A stretch of 64,000 nt of DNA from Rhodospirillaceae bacterium (GCA_016722635.1 JADKIX010000011.1:186001-250000), one strand, 5' to 3'. Counted from the first letter of the stretch, positions 17,362 through 26,434 are shown. Made by a program: numbers and translations. Notes: a model not told the origin generated them from the letters alone.

Positions 17362-17883
17362 ATGAGAATTTCAGAACAAAAAAAACTGCAGCAATTCATT
17401 CAACGGTTAATTGACCCAATGCTTGCCAAACGTGGCTTTACCGAACGGCGCCTTTTAAGCAATTGGGAAGAAGTCGTCGGCACCCATTTATCAAGCCAGT
17501 GCTTACCCATCCAAATCTCCTATCCCACCCCTGAAAACAGGCAAGGCAATCTGCATTTAGGGGTGTTGCATGCCTATGCCACGGAACTGCAGCATCAAGT
17601 CACGATTTTACGTGAGAAAGTCAACCGTTTTCTTGGATATGAAGCAATTGCCAACATCCGTTTCCATCCCTTGCCTAGGGATATTATCAAGACACAGCCA
17701 ACCAATCCTTTGTCCGCCGCTCCCCACTTCCCTATCCAGGAAGAATGGCAACTAAAAATTGCGGAGATTGCGGATGAAGAATTGCAGCAGAATCTGTTGC
17801 GCCTGGCAGCCTACATCGATCCCGTGGGTTCGCATAAGAGCAAGGATCAGGATCCTAAAGATAATAAACAAAAAATTGATTGA
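17362..17883 (+). CDS. DUF721 (DciA-like) protein
   Basis: The 173-residue protein has the DUF721 pattern: a short helical lead, LSNWEEVVGTHLSSQCLPIQ, then LHLGVLHAYATELQHQVTIL and a KH-like strand-helix core to about residue 100. In several bacteria DUF721 proteins (DciA) help load the replicative helicase DnaB. Members in Alphaproteobacteria sit, as here, beside mutY and a DsbA-like gene. The tail is low-complexity and charged. It starts at ATG 17362 and is followed by dsbA 74 bases on. Confidence 0.8.
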   Translation: MRISEQKKLQQFIQRLIDPMLAKRGFTERRLLSNWEEVVGTHLSSQCLPIQISYPTPENRQGNLHLGVLHAYATELQHQVTILREKVNRFLGYEAIANIRFHPLPRDIIKTQPTNPLSAAPHFPIQEEWQLKIAEIADEELQQNLLRLAAYIDPVGSHKSKDQDPKDNKQKID

Positions 17884-17957
17884 TGTTTCTGGTCTTTTCC
17901 AGGTATAATGCCAGAACAAATTAGGGTAAAATTGAGGCAGAGGAGGTTTAGCACCAC

Positions 17958-18638
17958 ATGGTTCATTTGTTGAAAAATACATTAAAGCAGGTTAGTCGAT
18001 TCTTTAGTTTGGCTGGTTTGTTGGTGGTGGGAGCGCAAGTCCCAAGCTATGCGCAGCAACCCGCGGCAACCCCAGCGGAGGGAGAGGCATGGGTGTTGCC
18101 CAATGCCCCAGCGGCCCAGGTTTACAAAGATGATTATTATTTAGGCAATCCCGACGCGAAGATCGTTGTGATTGAATATGCGTCCTTAACCTGTCCGCAT
18201 TGCGCTAATTTTAACACAAATATTTTCCCATCACTCAAAAAAGATTTTATTGATACCGGTAAAATTTTATATGTTTACCGGGATTTTCCGCTTGATCAAT
18301 ATGCCTACCAAGCAGCCCTGATCGCCCAATGTGCCCCGCGAGAGCGTTATTTTGGCATTATTGACCAGTTATACGGTAATCAAAAGGCTTGGGTCACTGC
18401 CGAAAACCCTGCCACTGCCTTAGAGAGTTTTGCCAAAACTGTTGGCCTGAACGCTGAGCAGTTACAACAATGCTATAATAACCAAACCCTGATTGATCGT
18501 GTCATTCGCTTGTATAAGGAAGCGGTCAACGTCTATCAGATCCAAAGCACCCCAAGTATTATCGTGAATGGCCAACTGCAAAAAAATATACGTGGATATG
18601 AAGATTTGCAGAAATATTTAAATTCTCTAACCAACTAA
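17958..18638 (+). CDS. DsbA-family thioredoxin-like oxidoreductase, periplasmic
   Basis: The 226-residue product has a signal peptide (LAGLLVVGAQVPSYA, then QQ), followed by a thioredoxin fold with an inserted helical domain. The active site is CPHC in SLTCPHCANFN and the cis-Pro loop is IQSTPSIIVNG. CPHC is the DsbA dithiol, so it should introduce or exchange disulfides in exported proteins. AGAGGAGG lies about 11 bases before the ATG at 17958. A terminator follows at 18650-18694, closing the DUF721-dsbA unit. Confidence 0.9.
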   Translation: MVHLLKNTLKQVSRFFSLAGLLVVGAQVPSYAQQPAATPAEGEAWVLPNAPAAQVYKDDYYLGNPDAKIVVIEYASLTCPHCANFNTNIFPSLKKDFIDTGKILYVYRDFPLDQYAYQAALIAQCAPRERYFGIIDQLYGNQKAWVTAENPATALESFAKTVGLNAEQLQQCYNNQTLIDRVIRLYKEAVNVYQIQSTPSIIVNGQLQKNIRGYEDLQKYLNSLTN

Positions 18639-18649
18639 TTACCACCTGC

Positions 18650-18694
18650 AGCCGTCTGAAACTACCTGGATAAATCAGATGGCTGTTTTTCTTT
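18650..18694 (+). terminator. Intrinsic terminator after the dsbA gene
   Basis: AGCCGTCTGA (18650-18659) pairs with TCAGATGGCT (18675-18684), ten positions with one G-U pair, followed by GTTTTTCTTT. It starts 11 bases past the stop codon. Confidence 0.8.
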
Positions 18695-18812
18695 AACTCC
18701 TCCTGGTATTGCCTAGGGGCCTGTTTTCCCTTTTGCTTGGTTTTGGATGTTACCGCGTCATCCATGACAGATAGACTTTACCCCATCCTCCTCAAATTAT
18801 TCTTCGGCAGAC

Positions 18813-18841
18813 TTGACAGATGAGCGCGTTGCCCTTATTTT
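18813..18841 (+). promoter_or_regulatory. Sigma70-type promoter of the Fo ATP synthase operon
   Basis: A consensus -35 TTGACA (18813-18818), a 17-base spacer and TATTTT (18836-18841, 4 of 6) lie upstream of atpI. Initiation would fall near 18848, giving a leader of about 57 bases. It is the first promoter-like element after the dsbA terminator. Confidence 0.6.
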
Positions 18842-18904
18842 TCGAGCGCTAGACTGCTCTGTGGACGTTATTGCATAAATTCTTGTAGAAGGTATGGTTC
18901 CCCC

Positions 18905-19222
18905 TTGTCACCCGATCTTAAAAAATTTGATCAGAAATTGGCGGAATTAAGGAAAGAAACAAATGCCGATGACGAAAGCAATAGGGAGGCGGAACAATTG
19001 CGCCGCAAATCTATGCGGCAATTCAGCTTAGCTATCCGCATGGCTATTGAACTGATCGCATCTTTGGCTGGAAGTACCGTGTTGGGTTGGTTGATCGACC
19101 GTTGGGCGGGGACAAAGCCGGTATTTATAATTATTTTATTGTTGATGGGGATTGGAGCTGCTGCTTTAAATATTGCAAGATTGATAAAAAAAACGCAAAA
19201 ACAAATGGAAACAAACGAATGA
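18905..19222 (+). CDS. atpI: ATP synthase protein I
   Basis: The 105-residue protein has a charged, mostly helical N-terminus and two membrane helices (about residues 45-66 and 72-92, with GWLIDRWAGTKP between). This is the AtpI/AtpZ pattern of alphaproteobacterial Fo operons, where the protein is thought to assist c-ring assembly or Mg transport. The frame opens at TTG 18905 with AGAAGG about 12 bases upstream, a rather long spacing. The nearby ATG at 18894 is in another frame. It is the first gene of the atpI-B-E-b'-b operon. Confidence 0.85.
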   Translation: MSPDLKKFDQKLAELRKETNADDESNREAEQLRRKSMRQFSLAIRMAIELIASLAGSTVLGWLIDRWAGTKPVFIIILLLMGIGAAALNIARLIKKTQKQMETNE

Positions 19223-19277
19223 CAGGCATCTCTTTAGATCGTAGCCCGTTGTTGTCATTAATGGTAGGAAGATAATC

Positions 19278-20030
19278 ATGGCGACCGAAATTGAACATGG
19301 CCATAGCCCTTTAGAACAATTTAAAATCGATCGGATTATTCCGATCAAAATGGGGGATTTTGACCTATCTTTAACCAATTCTGCCCTATGGATGCTGGTA
19401 GCTGTGGCCCTGGCCACTGTTTTCATCACCGTGGGCGCCTCCAGGAAATCCTTAATTCCTAGCCGTTGGCAGGCGTTTGTGGAAATGGCTTATGAGTTTA
19501 TTGCCAATTTGTTGCGCGATAACGTTGGCAAACAGGGATTGAATTTTTTCCCCTTGGTTTTTAGCCTTTTCTTTTTTATCTTGTTTTGCAATTTGACGGG
19601 CATGTTGCCGTTTTCTTTTACCCCAACCAGCCATATTATTGTAACGTTTAGCTTAGCATTTGCCATTTTCTTGATGGTAACAATTGTCGGTTTTATCCGT
19701 CACGGGTTTCATTTCCTTTCTTTGTTTGTGCCGCAAGGGATGCCTGCTTGGCTGTTGCCGTTGATCATCCCGATTGAAGTTTTATCTTATTTTACTAGGC
19801 CCATCAGTTTATCTTTGCGTCTTTTTGTCAATATGATGGCTGGCCATACCATGCTTAAGGTCATTGCCGGATTTGTGATTAGTTTAGGGATAGTGGGCGG
19901 GTGGGCTCCTCTGTTATTCTTGACCGCCTTGACTGGTCTTGAACTATTAATTGCATTTTTACAGGCTTATGTTTTTACAGTTTTGACTTGCATTTATTTG
20001 AATGATGCCATTAATCTGCACCATGAATAA
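19278..20030 (+). CDS. atpB: F-type ATP synthase subunit a
   Basis: The 250-residue membrane protein has five or six hydrophobic segments and the essential Arg in SLSLRLFVNMMAGH, which forms the proton half-channels against the c-ring. NLTGMLPFSFTPTSH is typical of the family. The ATG at 19278 has AGGAAG upstream. It forms the stator part of Fo with the b and b' subunits encoded downstream. Confidence 0.97.
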   Translation: MATEIEHGHSPLEQFKIDRIIPIKMGDFDLSLTNSALWMLVAVALATVFITVGASRKSLIPSRWQAFVEMAYEFIANLLRDNVGKQGLNFFPLVFSLFFFILFCNLTGMLPFSFTPTSHIIVTFSLAFAIFLMVTIVGFIRHGFHFLSLFVPQGMPAWLLPLIIPIEVLSYFTRPISLSLRLFVNMMAGHTMLKVIAGFVISLGIVGGWAPLLFLTALTGLELLIAFLQAYVFTVLTCIYLNDAINLHHE

Positions 20031-20085
20031 TTGCTGATATTTTTAGCTTGATATAACTTTATAATCTACGAAAGGAATATTATCG

Positions 20086-20313
20086 ATGGATCCGTTAGCC
20101 GCAAAATACATTGCAGTGGGTATTGCAACTTTAGCCCTTTGGGGCGTAGGTATCGGTTTGGGTAATTTGTTTGCCAGCTATTTATCAGGTGCCTTACGTA
20201 ATCCAGCCGCTGCCCCGAAAGTTTTTGGCGCCTTGCTGATCAGCTTTGCCTTAACCGAAGCAGTCGCATTGTTTGCTTTGCTCATTGCCTTGTTATTGCT
20301 GTTCGCTGTTTAA
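20086..20313 (+). CDS. atpE: F-type ATP synthase subunit c
   Basis: The 75-residue hairpin protein has two membrane helices joined by the polar loop ALRNPAAAPK. The proton-carrying Glu lies in the second helix (SFALTEAVALFALL), and the first helix has the Gly-rich GVGIGLGNLF stretch. A glutamate with no Na+-type ligand set points to H+ as the coupling ion. A strong AAAGGAA site precedes the ATG. The gene is followed by a 110-base gap with RNA secondary structure, unlike the tighter spacing elsewhere in the operon. Confidence 0.96.
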   Translation: MDPLAAKYIAVGIATLALWGVGIGLGNLFASYLSGALRNPAAAPKVFGALLISFALTEAVALFALLIALLLLFAV

Positions 20314-20338
20314 GGTTTTTGCCTATTAAATGGAATAT

Positions 20339-20403
20339 GGCCAACCTTTGTTAAGGGTTGTTCCCACATTTAGGGATCAATTCTTGTTGACAGCCGGTTG
20401 GCC
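20339..20403 (+). repeat. Stem-loop between atpE and the b' subunit gene
   Basis: GGCCAACC (20339-20346) is the exact complement of GGTTGGCC (20396-20403), closing a loop of about 50 bases that holds a smaller AACCTTTGTTAAGGGTT hairpin. There is no U-tract, so it is not a standard terminator. It may set mRNA processing or stability so that c is made in excess over b' and b, which is inference. Confidence 0.5.
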
Positions 20404-20423
20404 TTTACAAGGGATGTGATCGA

Positions 20424-20906
20424 ATGCCACAGCTCGTTGTTGCTGATTTTCTGCCACAGATATTTTGGCTTTTTATTATTTTTGCGCTCTTCTATCTGTT
20501 GATGTCACGCCTAACCTTACCTAAAGTTTCGGCAACGTTAGATAAAAGACAGAAATTAATCCAAGACCAGTTGGACGCAGCACAATCCATGCGGACGGAC
20601 GCGGAAAAGATGCAAAAGCATTATCAGCAATTGATTGCCCAAGCACGGCAAAAAGCCCATGAACAATTGCAGCAAACCGCCCTATCACTCAAAAAGGAAT
20701 TAGGGGAACGGGAACAGGTTATGAACCGTCAATTAAGCAAAACAATTCAAGATGCGGAAGCCCGCATTGCCAATTTACGAGCTCGTTTGCATGGGGATAT
20801 TGCCACGCTAGTACCTGAGGCAGTGAAGGAAATTTTGCAGCGGTTGGCTGATTTGCCGGTTAGTGATCAAGAAATTGCTGCCCATTATAAACGCGTGAAG
20901 GGATGA
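20424..20906 (+). CDS. atpG2: F-type ATP synthase subunit b'
   Basis: The 160-residue protein has one N-terminal membrane helix (QIFWLFIIFALFYLLMSRL) and a long charged coiled coil that forms part of the peripheral stalk. Two different b-type genes side by side, as here, are usual in Alphaproteobacteria, cyanobacteria and chloroplasts, where they form a b/b' heterodimer. I assign b' to the first copy from its position and from LPKVSATLDKRQKLIQDQLD. AAGGGA lies upstream of the ATG. Confidence 0.88.
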   Translation: MPQLVVADFLPQIFWLFIIFALFYLLMSRLTLPKVSATLDKRQKLIQDQLDAAQSMRTDAEKMQKHYQQLIAQARQKAHEQLQQTALSLKKELGEREQVMNRQLSKTIQDAEARIANLRARLHGDIATLVPEAVKEILQRLADLPVSDQEIAAHYKRVKG

Positions 20907-20910
20907 TATA

Positions 20911-21405
20911 ATGGAAATTTTTTCTGATCCAGCCCTTTGGGTTGGCGTTTCTTTTCTTCTGTTTGTTTCCCTGCTTGGCAAACGCTTATATAAAATGATC
21001 GCCGCTATGCTGGATCAACGGATTGCCAAGATTACGTCCAATATAGCAGAATCCAAAGAATTGCGTATGCAGGCAGAAAAAATCTTGAAAGAATACCAAG
21101 AGAAATTTGGCCAAGCAGAGCAGGAAGCACGCGAATTGCTGCTCCAGGCGCAAACCGAGGCAACATTGCTCCAGGAACAATCTTTAAAGAATTTAGAACT
21201 GACCTTAGAGCGGCGTGGGCAAGATGCCGTGTCCAAAATTGAGCAAAGCCAGCAGCAGTTACTGCAGGAAATGCAAGCGGAAATTGGTGTTTTGGCCACC
21301 CAAATCATCAGGTCTTTGTTGCTTGAAAAAAACAATAAAGAACTGTCTGCCATCTTTTTTGAACGGTCTTTAAAAGAGGTTAAAGCGAAAATCAACGTGG
21401 CATAA
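20911..21405 (+). CDS. atpF: F-type ATP synthase subunit b
   Basis: The 164-residue protein has a single N-terminal membrane segment (ALWVGVSFLLFVSLLGK) and an extended charged helix (LDQRIAKITSNIAESKELRM onward), the second half of the peripheral stalk. It starts four bases after the b' stop. It is the last gene of the Fo operon; a poly-T stretch without a clear hairpin separates it from the convergent SDR gene. Confidence 0.92.
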   Translation: MEIFSDPALWVGVSFLLFVSLLGKRLYKMIAAMLDQRIAKITSNIAESKELRMQAEKILKEYQEKFGQAEQEARELLLQAQTEATLLQEQSLKNLELTLERRGQDAVSKIEQSQQQLLQEMQAEIGVLATQIIRSLLLEKNNKELSAIFFERSLKEVKAKINVA

Positions 21406-21438
21406 CCCCTTGTTTTCTGCCGCCCGTTTTTCTCTTTT

Positions 21439-22239
21439 TTATACGGAATTTTTAGGTAACAGCCATTTTTTACAATAATAATAGAGAAGCTTGCGCTTCA
21501 TTTTGGACGGGAGAAGATGACCCGCCATTATGGCCACTTGATTACCAAATCCATAAGTATATTGATGGCGTTTTCCCAATTTTTGCATCGCCGTTTGCGC
21601 GATAACCTGGGGATTGGCTGCCCGCTTTAATAACTTCCGAGGCATGTTGGCTTTAGCGATAAAGGCCGTTTCAACTAATCCCGGACATAAAGACAACAGA
21701 TCAATCGGTTGTTGGCACAGTTCCTGCTGCAAGCCTAAAACTAAGGCATGTAAATAATTTTTGCTGGCCGCATACGCTGAAAAATAAGGCAGAGGCATGA
21801 AGGCCGCCATACTGGCTACGCAAATGACCCCTGCCCGCTTCCCTGCCGTTGCCCGTTCAATCATACCCGGCAATAATACGTGTAACAATTGCGTGGCTGC
21901 CAGCACGTTGACTTGCAGCATATCAATTGTTTCCTTCGTAGAAGTCGCCAAAAAATGATTAAAGTGGCCAAAGCCCGCATTATTGATGAACAAGTCAATT
22001 TTCTTCTCGCCAGCCAAAACAGCCAATTGGTTGACATCTTCTTGCTTGGTTAAATCTGCTATCTTTATATGTATGTTGTTGGATGCCGGTGATTTGATTT
22101 CCTCAGCCAGTTTTTGCAACGCTTGTAAGTTACGACCCGTAATCAGCATGCTCTCCATGAAAGGCGCCAACAAACGGGCAAAAGCGGAACCAATCCCACC
22201 GTTTGCACCGGTAATTAAAACCGAACGATACCGTTTCAT
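21439..22239 (-). CDS. Short-chain dehydrogenase/reductase
   Basis: The 266-residue protein has the classical SDR layout: NAD(P)-binding TGANGGIG, the NNAG structural motif (FINNAGFGHF), catalytic Ser in VASMAAFM and YxxxK in YAASKNYLH. It reduces a carbonyl or oxidises an alcohol, substrate unknown. Near its C-terminus KMKRKLLYYYCKKW is basic and may touch the membrane. The ATG at 22239 starts two residues before the first strand; the frame can be read further upstream but that extension carries no family residues and overlaps the start region of pgk. Confidence 0.85.
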   Translation of the reverse strand: MKRYRSVLITGANGGIGSAFARLLAPFMESMLITGRNLQALQKLAEEIKSPASNNIHIKIADLTKQEDVNQLAVLAGEKKIDLFINNAGFGHFNHFLATSTKETIDMLQVNVLAATQLLHVLLPGMIERATAGKRAGVICVASMAAFMPLPYFSAYAASKNYLHALVLGLQQELCQQPIDLLSLCPGLVETAFIAKANMPRKLLKRAANPQVIAQTAMQKLGKRHQYTYGFGNQVAIMAGHLLPSKMKRKLLYYYCKKWLLPKNSV

Positions 22240-22330
22240 GATCAATTTTCCCATACCAAAATAACAATAACATGTTATATATAAATTCCTAATATGAGTG
22301 ACGGCCATTTCTAGCGCAAGAGGGGATCCT

Positions 22331-23542
22331 ATGCAAAAAATACCAACAATCAAGGAATTGACAGAAATTACGGGCAAGAAAATTCTGGTGCGCACTGATT
22401 TTAACGTGCCTTTACACAATGGCCAAGTGACCGATCCTACCCGAATCACCCGGGCATGCGCTACGCTAAAAAAATTGGCCGATCAAAAAGCTAAAGTTAT
22501 CGTCCTGTCCCATTTAGGACGGCCGGATGGTAAGGTCATCCCTGCTTATTCCTTGCGGCAAATTTTACCGACACTTGAAAAAGCTTTGGCTGGTTACAAA
22601 GTTTTTTTTGCCGAAGATTGTGTGGGGAACACCGCCCAAGATAAAATTCGCCAGTTACAGAATGGCCAAATTTTATTGCTCGAAAATCTAAGGTTCCATG
22701 CGGGTGAGGAACAAAATGATTCCGTTTTTGCCCAAAAACTTTCCCAAGGGGGCGATTTTTACGTGAACGATGCTTTCTCCTGTTCCCACCGGGCGCATGC
22801 CTCAATTGATAAAATCACCCACTTCCTGCCGTCTTTCGCAGGTTTATTGATGGCCGAGGAAGTAGCCGCTTTAGACCATATCCTGTCCACCCCTAAACGA
22901 CCGCTGACAGCTATTGTCGGAGGTGCTAAAATATCAACCAAATTGGACTTATTACAAAACTTATTATCAAAAGTTGATCATTTGGTAATTGGCGGGGCGA
23001 TGGCCAACACCTTCCTGCAGGCACAAGGGTGCCAGGTGGGTAAGTCTTTAACAGAAGCCAATATGGTGGCAACCGCCGCCCACATCACCGAACTTGCCAA
23101 GAAATCGAAAAAATCACTGATATTGCCGGTAGATGCCGTGGTGGCAGAAGCGTTGCAAGCGAATGTGGCCAGCCGCACGGTCTCATTGAAAGAGATAGGT
23201 GTTAAAGATATGATATTGGATATCGGCCCTAAAACCGTCCAATTGATTAACGATACCCTAAAAAACAGTAAAAGTGTGGTTTGGAATGGGCCTTTAGGGG
23301 CTTTTGAAATTCCCCCTTTTGATCAGGGAACCAAGAAAGTGGCTGCTATGATCGCAAGCGCCACCCAACAGAAAAAACTGGTTAGCGTTGCCGGGGGCGG
23401 TGATACAGTTTCAGCCCTTATTCAAGCAGGTGTTGAAGAAAAATTATCTTATGTGTCCAGCGCTGGGGGTGCTTTTCTGGAGTGGCTGGAAGGCAAAACC
23501 TTGCCAGGGATCCAGGCGTTACTAAACCCCAAACATTTATAG
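22331..23542 (+). CDS. pgk: Phosphoglycerate kinase
   Basis: The 403-residue protein shows the family signature KKILVRTDFNVPLHNG, the basic LSHLGRPDGK loop, GGAKISTKLDLLQNL, VWNGPLGAFEIPPF and VAGGGDTVSAL. It interconverts 1,3-bisphosphoglycerate and 3-phosphoglycerate with ATP formation. The ATG at 22331 follows GAGGGG by six bases; an earlier in-frame start at 22298 lacks one. It stands alone, without gap or tpi. Confidence 0.97.
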   Translation: MQKIPTIKELTEITGKKILVRTDFNVPLHNGQVTDPTRITRACATLKKLADQKAKVIVLSHLGRPDGKVIPAYSLRQILPTLEKALAGYKVFFAEDCVGNTAQDKIRQLQNGQILLLENLRFHAGEEQNDSVFAQKLSQGGDFYVNDAFSCSHRAHASIDKITHFLPSFAGLLMAEEVAALDHILSTPKRPLTAIVGGAKISTKLDLLQNLLSKVDHLVIGGAMANTFLQAQGCQVGKSLTEANMVATAAHITELAKKSKKSLILPVDAVVAEALQANVASRTVSLKEIGVKDMILDIGPKTVQLINDTLKNSKSVVWNGPLGAFEIPPFDQGTKKVAAMIASATQQKKLVSVAGGGDTVSALIQAGVEEKLSYVSSAGGAFLEWLEGKTLPGIQALLNPKHL

Positions 23543-23594
23543 GCACCACTCTTCCCTGTTGGAAACACTCATTCAGCATTGGTTACGGCTGTTT

Positions 23595-24152
23595 TTATTT
23601 AGGTAGCAATGATTCGGCCACTGCGGCAATTAATAGGCCGATGATACCCTCTAAGAACAGGAAATTTAGTGGCATGAGGCCGCCCAGCCGCAAGCCAAAA
23701 CGGATGATATTCCATTCTGCTACCACTAGGATAACCATTAGGGCAGTGTTTAACACCATAAAAGTGGATTCATTCACCCAACCGGTTTCGCCAACTGCCC
23801 ATAACAAGGAAAGCAATATTATCTGTGTGGCTTTTACCCAATTATACATAATGATATAGGATGGATAAGCGGCTGGGCGATCTAAATATCTTGCCAAATA
23901 ATACACAACCAGCGGGTATAAAACCCAATAAAGGGTATAGACACTGGCCTGGATAATCAGAAAGGGAACAAGCTCAGGGATAACAGCACCGTCCTCTATC
24001 TGCAACCGGTACATCATATAAATGTATAGCGGCATCAGCCACAAGGCTAAAAGGAAAGAATGTTTTGCAGCCATCAAGTTTTGCGGAAAAAACACCGTTC
24101 CTTCTGCCCGCCCCTGCAGCATTAAAAGCAATCCCTTTAAATAATTTTTCAT
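23595..24152 (-). CDS. Integral membrane protein of unknown function
   Basis: The 185-residue product has about five hydrophobic helices (around residues 32-50, 62-88, 102-120, 130-147 and 158-180). No motif or family is recognised. Its start overlaps the end of the HAD phosphatase gene as ATGA, so the two are translated together and the protein is probably a real member of that small operon. It is convergent with pgk. Confidence 0.65.
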   Translation of the reverse strand: MKNYLKGLLLMLQGRAEGTVFFPQNLMAAKHSFLLALWLMPLYIYMMYRLQIEDGAVIPELVPFLIIQASVYTLYWVLYPLVVYYLARYLDRPAAYPSYIIMYNWVKATQIILLSLLWAVGETGWVNESTFMVLNTALMVILVVAEWNIIRFGLRLGGLMPLNFLFLEGIIGLLIAAVAESLLPK

Positions 24153-24817
24153 TTTTTTCCTGATATCATTTCTAAGATTCCCTGCAACCCGTCCACTAGA
24201 TCCGGCATGTAATGATGGACATAGGGGATAGGCATCTTATCCTTCGCTTTGGACGCAGTGATCAGAACTGTTTTCATACCGTGACCCGCGGCTGGTTGCA
24301 AGTTAATTGCCGTATCTTCGAAAAAAACTGATTGATGACTGGGAATGTTATATTTATTCAGAAAAATTTGATAGGCTTCCGGGTGGGGTTTGGGGATAAA
24401 ATTGGCTTGTTTCACATCAAAAACCCCTTGGAAACAATCCGCAATTGCTAACTTTCCTAAAACATCTTGGGCATGTTGTGCGGAACTATTGGTAAAAACA
24501 TATTTGGGGCCTGGCAATTGCTGCAAAATTTTATGTAAGGAGGGGGTGGGATCAAGTTCCGATAAATCAACCCGGTGCACATAGTCCAAGAAATCCTGGG
24601 GGGATACGTTCTGGTGCAACATCAAGCCTCGCAACGACGTGCCATATTGCTGCCGGTAATGATCCTGCAGCTTTACAGCTTCATCGATAGGCACTTGTAA
24701 ATGCTGGCTGATAAACTCTTGGATGCGGCCAGCAATGCTTGGCATAACCTGCAAATTTGCAGGATATAACGTATTATCCAAGTCAAAAATCCAACACTTC
24801 ATTTTTTGCCAACTCAT
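24149..24817 (-). CDS. HAD-family hydrolase, pyrimidine 5'-nucleotidase type
   Basis: The 222-residue protein carries HAD motif I as FDLDNTLYP, motif II in YVFTNSSAQH, motif III around PKPHPEAY, and motif IV as FFEDTAINL. The FDLDNTLYP and NSSAQHA forms are typical of the SDT1/pyrimidine 5'-nucleotidase subfamily, which dephosphorylates UMP or CMP or related phosphates. The start at 24817 has AAGG about five bases upstream; other ATGs lie five codons before and after. It is the first gene of a two-gene unit with the membrane protein. Confidence 0.85.
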   Translation of the reverse strand: MSWQKMKCWIFDLDNTLYPANLQVMPSIAGRIQEFISQHLQVPIDEAVKLQDHYRQQYGTSLRGLMLHQNVSPQDFLDYVHRVDLSELDPTPSLHKILQQLPGPKYVFTNSSAQHAQDVLGKLAIADCFQGVFDVKQANFIPKPHPEAYQIFLNKYNIPSHQSVFFEDTAINLQPAAGHGMKTVLITASKAKDKMPIPYVHHYMPDLVDGLQGILEMISGKK

Positions 24818-25016
24818 TTTTACCTTATACATGAAAATTAGGTTGTTACCGATAATAAAATAGGGTGGCTTTCCTAGAAAACATCACTGTCTCTTCTTAT
24901 ATATCTTTTATGACGTCAACTATGGTAACCTATCTACCAATTTATCTGTTATATCTTAGAGACAAGGATATCGCCGGACAACTTTTATTCACCTCTCTTT
25001 TAATTGGCTTTATTTC

Positions 25017-26384
25017 ATGACAAAATTACCGAAAAAAACTGATCTTCCCTCCCCGTCTTTTCCCAATATTTTATCGGAAGCTTTGGAATACGGTAAAAAA
25101 TCAGGGGCTGATCATATGGATCTTTTGCTGGTGGAGGCAACCGCCATCCAGTACAGCCAAAGAATGAATAAGCTGGAAAAACTGGAACGCGCCGAAGCTA
25201 TGGATTTGGGGATCCGCTTGTTTAAGGGTAAGCGCCAGGTGATCGTTTCAACTTCAGATATATCGACCCCTAACATCAAAAAACTAATTGACCAAGGATT
25301 AGCCATGGTTGACCTGGTACCCGAAGATCCGTATTGCGGGCTTGCCGAAAGCACCCAGTTGATTACCAAAATACCCAATTTGTTGATGGCTGACCCGGTC
25401 GAGCCGGATATTTCCAAGCTTCAGGAGCGCGCCCAAATTTGTGAAGAAGCGGCTTTGTCTGTTCAGGGAATTAATAATTCCGAAGGGGCCGAAAGTGCTT
25501 GGGTCAAATCCAACACCCACTTTGCTGCCAGCAACGGGTTTCAGCAATCCTACAGCAATACCCGCCATTCTTTAAGTGTTGCCGTCATCGCCAAAAGCGA
25601 TCAGGGGATGGAGCGAGATTATGATTTTAGCTCCACTGTTTTTGGCAAAGATTTAAAAGATCCTGCAGGTATCGGACAAAAAGGGGCAGAACAGGCGGTT
25701 CGCCGCTTAAATCCACAACGGATCAATTCCGGCAAAATGCCAGTGATTTTTCACCCTCGAATCGCCAACAGCTTTCTAGGACATTTGGCCGCAGCCATTC
25801 ATGGCGCTTCCGTTGCACGCGGCACCAGTTTTTTAAAAAACCAGTTGCATCAGCAGATTTTCCCAAGCTCGGTTACGGTCATGGATCACCCGTTGCTGGA
25901 AAAAGGCTTGGCCTCCCGTCCGTTTGATGCGGAAGGATTGCCCTGCAAACCCCAAGCGATGATTGACAAAGGGGTGCTGACAGATTGGCTCCTGGATCTA
26001 CGTTCGGCACGGCAATTAAAAATGATGCCCAACGGCCACGCGGTGCGCGGCCCCTCTTCCCTGCCTAGCGCGGGTATCAGCAACTTTTATCTGGAAGCTG
26101 GAACCGTAACCCCGGAAAGCCTGATTAAAGGCATAAAAAGCGGGTTATATGTGACGGAATTAATCGGTGACGGCGTTAATTTGATCACGGGCGATTACAG
26201 TAGGGGTGCAACTGGTTTTTGGATTGAAAACGGATCTATTGCCTATCCCGTTAGTGAATTGACCATCGCTGGCAATTTGCAGGAAATCTTCCGTAATCTT
26301 ATCGTCGCCAATGATTTAAGCTTTACTTACCGCGTCAACTCACCGACCCTGCTAGTTGACAGTTTAATGGTTGCCGGAAGTTAA
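25017..26384 (+). CDS. pmbA: TldE/PmbA-type metallopeptidase subunit
   Basis: The 455-residue protein has the TldD/PmbA fold and lacks the HExxxH zinc motif, so it is the TldE (PmbA) partner. GLPCKPQAMIDKGVLTDWLL and VTELIGDGVNLITGDYSRGA are characteristic. With TldD it forms a heterodimeric protease that trims modified peptides such as microcin precursors and CcdA. No tldD is in the window. The ATG at 25017 lacks a good Shine-Dalgarno. Confidence 0.93.
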   Translation: MTKLPKKTDLPSPSFPNILSEALEYGKKSGADHMDLLLVEATAIQYSQRMNKLEKLERAEAMDLGIRLFKGKRQVIVSTSDISTPNIKKLIDQGLAMVDLVPEDPYCGLAESTQLITKIPNLLMADPVEPDISKLQERAQICEEAALSVQGINNSEGAESAWVKSNTHFAASNGFQQSYSNTRHSLSVAVIAKSDQGMERDYDFSSTVFGKDLKDPAGIGQKGAEQAVRRLNPQRINSGKMPVIFHPRIANSFLGHLAAAIHGASVARGTSFLKNQLHQQIFPSSVTVMDHPLLEKGLASRPFDAEGLPCKPQAMIDKGVLTDWLLDLRSARQLKMMPNGHAVRGPSSLPSAGISNFYLEAGTVTPESLIKGIKSGLYVTELIGDGVNLITGDYSRGATGFWIENGSIAYPVSELTIAGNLQEIFRNLIVANDLSFTYRVNSPTLLVDSLMVAGS

Positions 26385-26427
26385 AAAAACCAGGCGCTTT
26401 CATGCTAGGCAGCTGATAGAACCTGGT
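26383..26427 (-). terminator. Possible intrinsic terminator after the PmtA-like gene
   Basis: On the minus strand ACCAGG and CCTGGT (plus-strand positions 26422-26427 and 26389-26394) form a six-base stem with a long loop and are followed by seven U residues. It lies just past the stop of the minus-strand gene and touches the pmbA stop. Confidence 0.4.
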
Positions 26428-26434
26428 AATTGCC

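Noticed and set aside
23574..23600. CAGC/GCTG hairpin with a T-run after pgk
   Set aside because: The stem has only four base pairs and overlaps the end of the convergent membrane-protein gene; it is too weak to call a terminator.
26410..26422. 13-base string CAGCTGATAGAAC also found at 45310-45322
   Set aside because: Identical 13-mers are expected by chance many times in 64 kb; the surrounding bases do not match.
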